Positions 58,576 to 64,000 of a stretch of DNA of 64,000 nt are shown one piece after another. Made by a program: the position numbers and the translations under genes. This stretch comes from Narthecium ossifragum (Eukaryota; Streptophyta; Magnoliopsida; Dioscoreales; Nartheciaceae), in NCBI GenBank assembly GCA_963920575.1, contig OY986963.1, forward strand, positions 7,044,896-7,108,895, read 5' to 3'. The notes beneath the pieces were generated by a model that was not told the DNA's origin, searched no databases, and worked only from the letters and a program-made list of their open reading frames with translations. Within the stretch, counting starts at the first letter, position 1. Each line of letters starts with the position of its first letter.

Positions 58576-60011
58576 TGCTATGCGCATGAGGAGGGCGTCA
58601 GATCTCTTGGAGGGGCGGCGCACAACATGGACGATGGTGGTGCGCGGCAAGTATGGTTGGGATGGACGACTACCTACAGCTAGCATCCAATCCAGAGCTT
58701 CGCCGCTTTGGAGATCAGTCTGTCGAGCGTCGAGGCTTCTTGACCAAGGTATTAAATGGGTTCCTTGCCGGGATAGCCAGCTGCGGATACACGAGGACTG
58801 GTGGTTTGGGAGCTCACCCTTAACCAGGCGACTGTGTCATGTAGTCTGTGGTGACGAGGAGATGATGCGGCTGGGCGACCTGATGGACACCACCGGAAGG
58901 TGGATGATTGATAAATTGAAAGGGATGCTACCACCTGAACTGGTTGAGGAGGCGATTGCGGTGGTTGTGGATGGGTCTGCGGAGACTGATGGTTTCCGAT
59001 GGGTGGGGAGCACTTCAGGGACGGTGACAACCTCAGCCTGCTACAGATATTTGGAGGCGATGCATGAAGCAGAGCAGAATGTTGAAGACCTACAGAGGTG
59101 GTGGTTTCGGGTTTGGCAGGCGCCGGCAGGGCCGAGGGTGAAGCTTTTCCTGTGGCGGTTAGCACAAGCTAAGTTGCCATCTCTTTCTTCACTATGGGAT
59201 GTTTTCATGACGAGCGACAAAACCTGCCATAGATGCAGAGGGGGTGACAAAACACTCGAGCATATCTTCCTCACCTGTCCGTTTGCACTTCAAACTTGGA
59301 CGGTGATGCAGGGCTGTGATTTGGTTGATATGAGATGCTGGTCAGTTGATAGTTGTTTTCAATTGTTGGGGAGGAGCTCGAAGGACGAAGGTACTCGTCG
59401 TGTGAAATCGTTGGTGGCATACACCCTATGGTGTTTGTGGAAATCACGTTGTGCATTGATCTATGAGGAGGCGCAGGACACTGTTTGGGAGATTAGTCGA
59501 AGAATTTGTTGGCTGGTGAAGGAATACCTGCTTGTGCATGGTGGGCGTCGAGGGGAGAGCTTGACATCGCGTAGTAGTTGGGCTGGAGTACGGGTGCAGG
59601 TTGACGCATCGGTGGGGCCAAATGGGGTGAATACGGGGATGGGTGTAGTGTGTCTGGATGAGGAAGATCTTATTTTGTGGACGGCATCTTGTGTGGAGGA
59701 GAATGTAGCGGATGCAGTGCTCCGTGGGGAATTGGGTGCTGGCAATGCAGGAGGCGGTGCAGCGGGGACTGCTGACGGTCTTAGTTGAGAGTGATTCGGT
59801 AATGGCGGTGGGATTGGTGAACAGGCGCTTCCCGTGTGTGGGGAGCCTTCTTCCTTTGCTGCAGGAGATATGGTGGCTTGCGGGCCAGCTGAAGTCCTTT
59901 GCTGTTCAGGTCATACCACGTGAGGACAATCAACATGCTGATTTTGTGGCTAGACAGGCGTGCCAGATCGAGGAGTTCGTCATTGGACCCCCTGGTTTTG
60001 GAGGGGATTAG
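58576..60011 (+). pseudogene. LINE ORF2 3' fragment: zf-RVT and RNase H domains, frameshifted
   Basis: An open frame from the insertion point reads the C-terminal part of a plant LINE ORF2. It contains TTWTMVVRGKYGW and WWFRVWQAPAGPRVKLFLWR, the zinc-binding zf-RVT motif CHRCRGGDKTLEHIFLTCPF, and RNase H beginning VQVDASVGPNGVNTGMGVVC. Near 59732 (RGEL) the frame shifts by one base. The RNase H domain continues in the next frame as VLAMQEAVQRGLLTVLVESD and ends EDNQHADFVARQACQIEEF. Endonuclease and reverse transcriptase core are missing, so it is inactive. Confidence 0.9.
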
Positions 60012-60056
60012 TCTTGTGTAATCTCCTAGCCTTCGGGCTTATCTTTTCAAAAAAAA
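58576..60056 (+). mobile_element. 5'-truncated LINE (L1 type) with poly-A tail and 17-bp target-site duplication
   Basis: The 17-bp sequence AAGGACAGGTGGCATGT occurs directly before (58559-58575) and after (60057-60073) the element. The 3' end has an A-run at 60049-60058. Only the 3' part of ORF2 is present (zf-RVT and RNase H), the usual result of incomplete reverse transcription. It lies between the J-domain and fibrillin genes. Confidence 0.93.
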
Positions 60057-60073
60057 AAGGACAGGTGGCATGT

Positions 60074-60320
60074 GTAATGCACATGTCACCTATCGATAGT
60101 CAAATAAGAATAGGATAGATGAAAGAATCGGTATTTGACTATTGATAGATGGCATACTTGGCTACCGATAGGTGGCATACTTGGCTACCAATAGGTGGCA
60201 TACTTGACTGCCGATTGAATGTATCGGTATCCCACTACCGATATCGATACTTGGCTACTGATTGAATGTATCGATACCCCACTACCGATGCCTTCATCTA
60301 TCCCATCGGTAGTCCAAATC
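60074..60320 (+). repeat. Degenerate tandem repeat around ggtggcatacttggctacc
   Basis: Three adjacent copies of a 24-25-bp unit (gat-gatggcatacttggctacc, gataggtggcatacttggctacc, aataggtggcatacttgactgcc) are followed by two copies of a 50-bp unit (gattgaatgtatcg-ta-cccactaccgat). The same gacaggtggcatg word is the LINE target site, so the LINE landed at the edge of this repeat. Confidence 0.75.
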
Positions 60321-60685
60321 AGCACATGCCACGTCAATACGTGCACAAATCAGCGCTCTTTTTAAATTGATCATACTGTCCACTGATATTATAATCCCAA
60401 CCAAAGAAGGAAACGATTCCATCAGGTACACAGCTCCTATAATAAGCACTTAGAAGTGAATACTGACTTATGATATGCCAACAGCAAGGCTGTAGACATT
60501 AGCCAACGGGCTCATTTCATCAGAAAAGCAAAATGCAATAAATCCACATAAAATAGAACATGTTCTTTCTAAATGGTAAAAGGTACAGAAAAGAAAAAAA
60601 AAAGCTGAGTACATCTTGATTTTCCTATCTGACTTATTGTCTTGCATCTCGATATACATCTGCCTCCTCAACTTTAGATATTTCA
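60321..60685. other. Intergenic / probable 3' untranslated region of the fibrillin gene
   Basis: AT-rich sequence downstream (on the minus strand) of the TAG stop at 60686-60688. No other feature was recognised. Confidence 0.55.
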
Positions 60686-63600
60686 CTATTGTTGATTTGC
60701 ACCGAGGCGCAAGTGAACAAAAACAACATCCTTGTCATCCTGGGTGATTTTGATCTTGTTGTCAATATACCTGTCATAGATGTTAAAATCAGTTGGATTA
60801 ATAATTCTGTCTTCAAATGGCAAACAGGAAAGACATTGCACATGTGACAAAAATGACTAATCAAAATATGCATTCAATATATGATGATTTCCCTCTACGT
60901 GATTTAGAAATTCAAATTTATTAAGGGGCTCCAAAGCCTGGCCATCGCCCCACACCAACTAGTTGACTAAGGTTATTGCGGTATGAGTTAGGTCCTTGCG
61001 CCAGGTCTATAGGTGACAACTAAAAAAACGTGACCCGTCAAATTGATGATGAATTCCTATATGCCGATCAAAAGCCACCAGGATTATTTTCTAGCCTCAA
61101 GCTCACAAAAGCTATCCACCAGGAGAAAATCTACAAAGAACAGTATTTTGAGCAACTTTGTATGGTCAGATGAGCAAATATAGAAAAACTTACAGCAATT
61201 TCAAGTTGAACTGGGTTCTGACATCCAAGGGTAATTGAAATCCACCAACTAGAACGGCTCCTTCATTAATTATGACACTGTACATATTACTCTCAGATGT
61301 TTTCCTGCAAGTGCCAGCATACCATTGAAGTCTGAATTTTTAAGAGAGCAACTGTAGCTTTCAGGAATAAATATGTGTTTGCTGCCGATTTGCAAATGTA
61401 TATGTTAGAGTAGCTGTGTTGTTCTCAGGGAACCTCCTGATTATGCCCTATTGCATAATGCATTGTGGATCACTTGCATCAATAGTCCCCAACATTTCAG
61501 CAAGATATATACCATAGAATTTTCTTGAAGTAAATGTGCAGCTTCTAGATTTCTTAATCATAGATCCAGTCATGTAGCAAATGAGCAATCTCTATTGATT
61601 GAACAGGGACCTAGTATGATGTATGGCAAAGTGGCGTTCAAACTTTTACGAAAGCAGCTGTTAATGGCATATTTTAAACTGAATCCTCAATGTTCCTACT
61701 CAATACTACCACATAAAAACAAAAAAGGAAGAGAGAATAATTCTAGAGAAATTACATGAGATTGCCGTTCACACGAATTCTGCAACCAGGGAACAGATCA
61801 ATCACATTTTCCAGCCATCCATTTTCTTTCACAACCTACACGAATATGACCAAACCAGAACAGAAACTAACATTATATTTGAGATAAATAAGCTGTTGCT
61901 AGATGATTGAATCCCAGATTAACATATCATGTGGAACTGCCATTTTCAGCAATACCTGCAAACCTTTAAGGCCACTTGACGCAGCAGCTGGCCAGCTTTC
62001 ATCCTCTTCCTGCAATACAGGAGGCCTAAAATCAAGAAGAGCTAGCTTGAAAGAACACACAAAGCTAGTGGTCATGGACATGAAAAGGAAGTATGTGTTC
62101 CCTTAAAAATATGAGGCAAGAATGTCGCATTCAGTTGGATGTTGGTTGGCAGCAAAGTCTCTTGCATTCCATAGGCCCACAGGAAACCATCAGTAACTAT
62201 GGCAGACATTGCTGGGCTGTTGTCATTTACCTAAGAAGTTTATTTTCTTCCTTAACTAGAACATGCTTAGGATAGTTTCATGAAAATTTCTCACAGACTA
62301 TAGTTGTTTCCTTATGTCTTTCTCTTGCATCAAGTAAATGGCGTTAAATAGTTGTGTTTTCTTTCATCGCTCCACAAAATGTTTGAAAATATGTATGGTT
62401 ATACAATCGCATTTTGCTTTTTTATGTTCTAATGGGATACACCCTACTGTTGTTTGTCTATTCCTCTTCTGCTGTCATAATTTCATCTATTTATTGTTCC
62501 AGTACCAGCTATACTCGATTAGCCTACAAGACTAATATAGAGATGCTTTATATTAACTACCAGAAAAGACCGTCAGTGAGCTATGAAAGTGATAGAACTA
62601 TCAAAATAGAAGCAAAAATATCACGAAGTAAAACCATAAACCTTGGAAGCCCAGATCAGTCGCCATTCTCCTTTCAGAGTCTGAAAATTTTCTCCAACTA
62701 CTACATTGTGGTTCAGGCAGACGAGCTCATCTATTACCTGTTAGATGCATTGTCATGAATAATCAGCTCAATATGTCAGGGGATATCTGTGCCGGAGAGA
62801 ATTACAACATCACTTAAACCTGAGGTCGTACCTCAGTTACTCCCGCTCCAACAGATATTGCCGACAGCAATCTTTGTCTTGGTTCAATTTTCTTTTGCAA
62901 CACAAACGTGGTTCCCTGCACTATAGGTTGTTTTGAGATCTTTGGTCCAGTAAAATCTGGATGGGAATAAGGTCAAATTTCCACCTGAGTGTTTCTTATA
63001 AGGAAGATGAATACTGCTGATAGAATAATCAATAATCTTTAATGAACATAAAATTAATCTTTAAAAGACAAAACCTGTTGGTTGTTGTACCTTATTCCCT
63101 TTTGAAATACGTATATTTCCATCATGAGATAAGTATGTCGTGTCCAACCATCCCTTTGCTTCATCCCCAAGAAGCCTAAAAGGTACAGGGTATGGAACCT
63201 TGAAAGGCAAAAATTTTAAAGAGAATGCTGCTCTGTCAAACTGGAATAAAATGCGTTTTTCATCGCTGATTGTTGCTGCTGCCTGTGAAAGGTAACAATG
63301 TAATAGAATGAAGCAAGAAGAAATTGACAATGATAGTTGCTGCTGCCTCCCATGATGTGATAGGATAACTAGGGAATCTCAACAACCAAGAAGGCCCAAG
63401 AAACATTTTTAAAATAACAGAAGAAATTAATTGGAACAAATGTCAGCAAACTGACATATCTCATGAAAGCACTAAGGGCATACCTCTACTTTCAGCTCAC
63501 CTATCGCATCTGAGAATCTTACAATATTTGAAACCCTGGGATCATCCGTTCTAAGGTAGACTTCTTGAAATATCGTGAAGAAATCGACCCCAACAAAGGT

Positions 63601-64000
63601 TCTCTTCAAGCATATCCAACAATACAAAAAGAAGCAATATTTTTAGGAGGTGAAAATGTCAATAAAAGGTTTAAAACTTTCAAAAGTCAGGGCATCTTAT
63701 TCCAACCAAAAACACCTGAAGTACAACAACCCACTTGAATTGGAGATGCAGTTCCTGGTCTTGTAGTGAACATAAGTTGCCAGCGACCCTCGATCAAGCT
63801 GTTGCTCGTCTGCAAAAATACTCAACAGGCAAAGGGACTATTAACATGCTTCATGATTAATCCTACCAATAAACAACTGGATCATATCCACTAAACAGGC
63901 ATAAGTAGTTCAAATGCTAGCATTAATCACGCGCCAAACAAGTAAGAGGAGAATGGAGGGGAACGTGCTCACGGGATCTGCGATGCCTCCAAGCGCCTCC
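60686..64000 (-). CDS. Plastid-lipid-associated (fibrillin) protein, PAP12-like, 5'-partial
   Basis: Exons on the minus strand: 63973-64000 (runs off the window), 63735-63809, 63484-63603, 63091-63282, 62832-62915, 62642-62737, 61956-62009, 61756-61835, 61194-61304, 60686-60770 (TAG). Phases agree through all ten; about 306 codons are visible. The PAP/fibrillin domain is clear: EGRWQLMFTTRPGTASPIQ, RTFVGVDFFTIFQEVYLRTD, FDRAAFSLKFLPFKVPYPVP, FRLLGDEAKGWLDTTYLS, IRISKGNKGTTFVLQK. A second lipocalin-like repeat follows: TLKGEWRLIWASK through KITQDDKDVVFVHLRL. Two lipocalin-like halves and this wording fit Arabidopsis PAP12 (the FBN10 group), from memory. Members are plastid proteins linked to plastoglobules or thylakoids and bind lipids. 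The transit peptide lies beyond the window. Exon 63091-63282 has a tandem acceptor (cagGCAG). Confidence 0.9.

Noticed and set aside
58471..59745. Minus-strand open frames opposite the LINE
   Set aside because: Shadows of the GC-rich ORF2 fragment.
1..64000. tRNA, rRNA and CRISPR arrays
   Set aside because: None seen; tandem repeats here lack CRISPR spacing and the window is plant nuclear DNA.

Overview
This window is nuclear DNA from a flowering plant. It has many short exons in long AT-rich introns, GT-AG splicing, intronic MITEs, a Pack-MULE, hAT elements and a 5'-truncated LINE. The GC-rich captured gene fragments and the amount of transposon sequence in introns hint at a monocot, but I cannot name the species. 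There are two 200-base runs of N (6943-7142 and 38689-38888). Both are exactly 200 long, so they are probably scaffold gaps of unknown true length.

Layout. Positions 1-52259 (+) hold most of one callose synthase (1,3-beta-glucan synthase) gene of the CALS9/GSL10 type. I could place 48 exons by hand. They keep one open frame of 5280 nt (about 1759 codons) ending in TGA at 52257-52259. The first roughly 75 codons lie upstream of the window. Two internal stretches (about 45 and 39 codons) are not visible and probably fall in the two gaps. The introns carry nearly all the mobile DNA: a hAT deletion derivative (4058-5434), a 150-bp GGATCC-rich MITE (8366-8515), a Pack-MULE carrying pieces of an AGC protein kinase gene and a DUF247 gene (11196-12289), a Tourist-like MITE (17628-18302), a 6.15-kb hAT element with a decayed transposase and a nested relative (30982-37132), a second hAT fragment (about 37970-38688), a small GC-rich foldback element (47097-47561), and several tandem duplications. 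One of these copied the 3' end of a callose synthase exon and was later split by the hAT insertion.

Positions 54254-57716 (+) hold a complete six-exon gene for a 267-residue protein with a C-terminal J domain and an organelle-like N terminus. Positions 57717-60685 are intergenic, with a hAT-type MITE (58061-58262), a 5'-truncated LINE with a 17-bp target-site duplication (58576-60056), and a short tandem repeat. Positions 60686-64000 (-) hold ten exons of a plastid-lipid-associated (fibrillin) protein close to PAP12. Its 5' end lies beyond the window edge.

The three host genes are not obviously linked in function: callose deposition at the plasma membrane or cell plate, a J-domain co-chaperone, and a plastid lipid-binding protein. 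The strongest unusual signals are a non-canonical GA-AG intron in the callose synthase gene, the two-gene Pack-MULE, the hAT family (parent plus internal-deletion derivatives, one nested in its own relative), and the exon-end duplication split by the hAT insertion.
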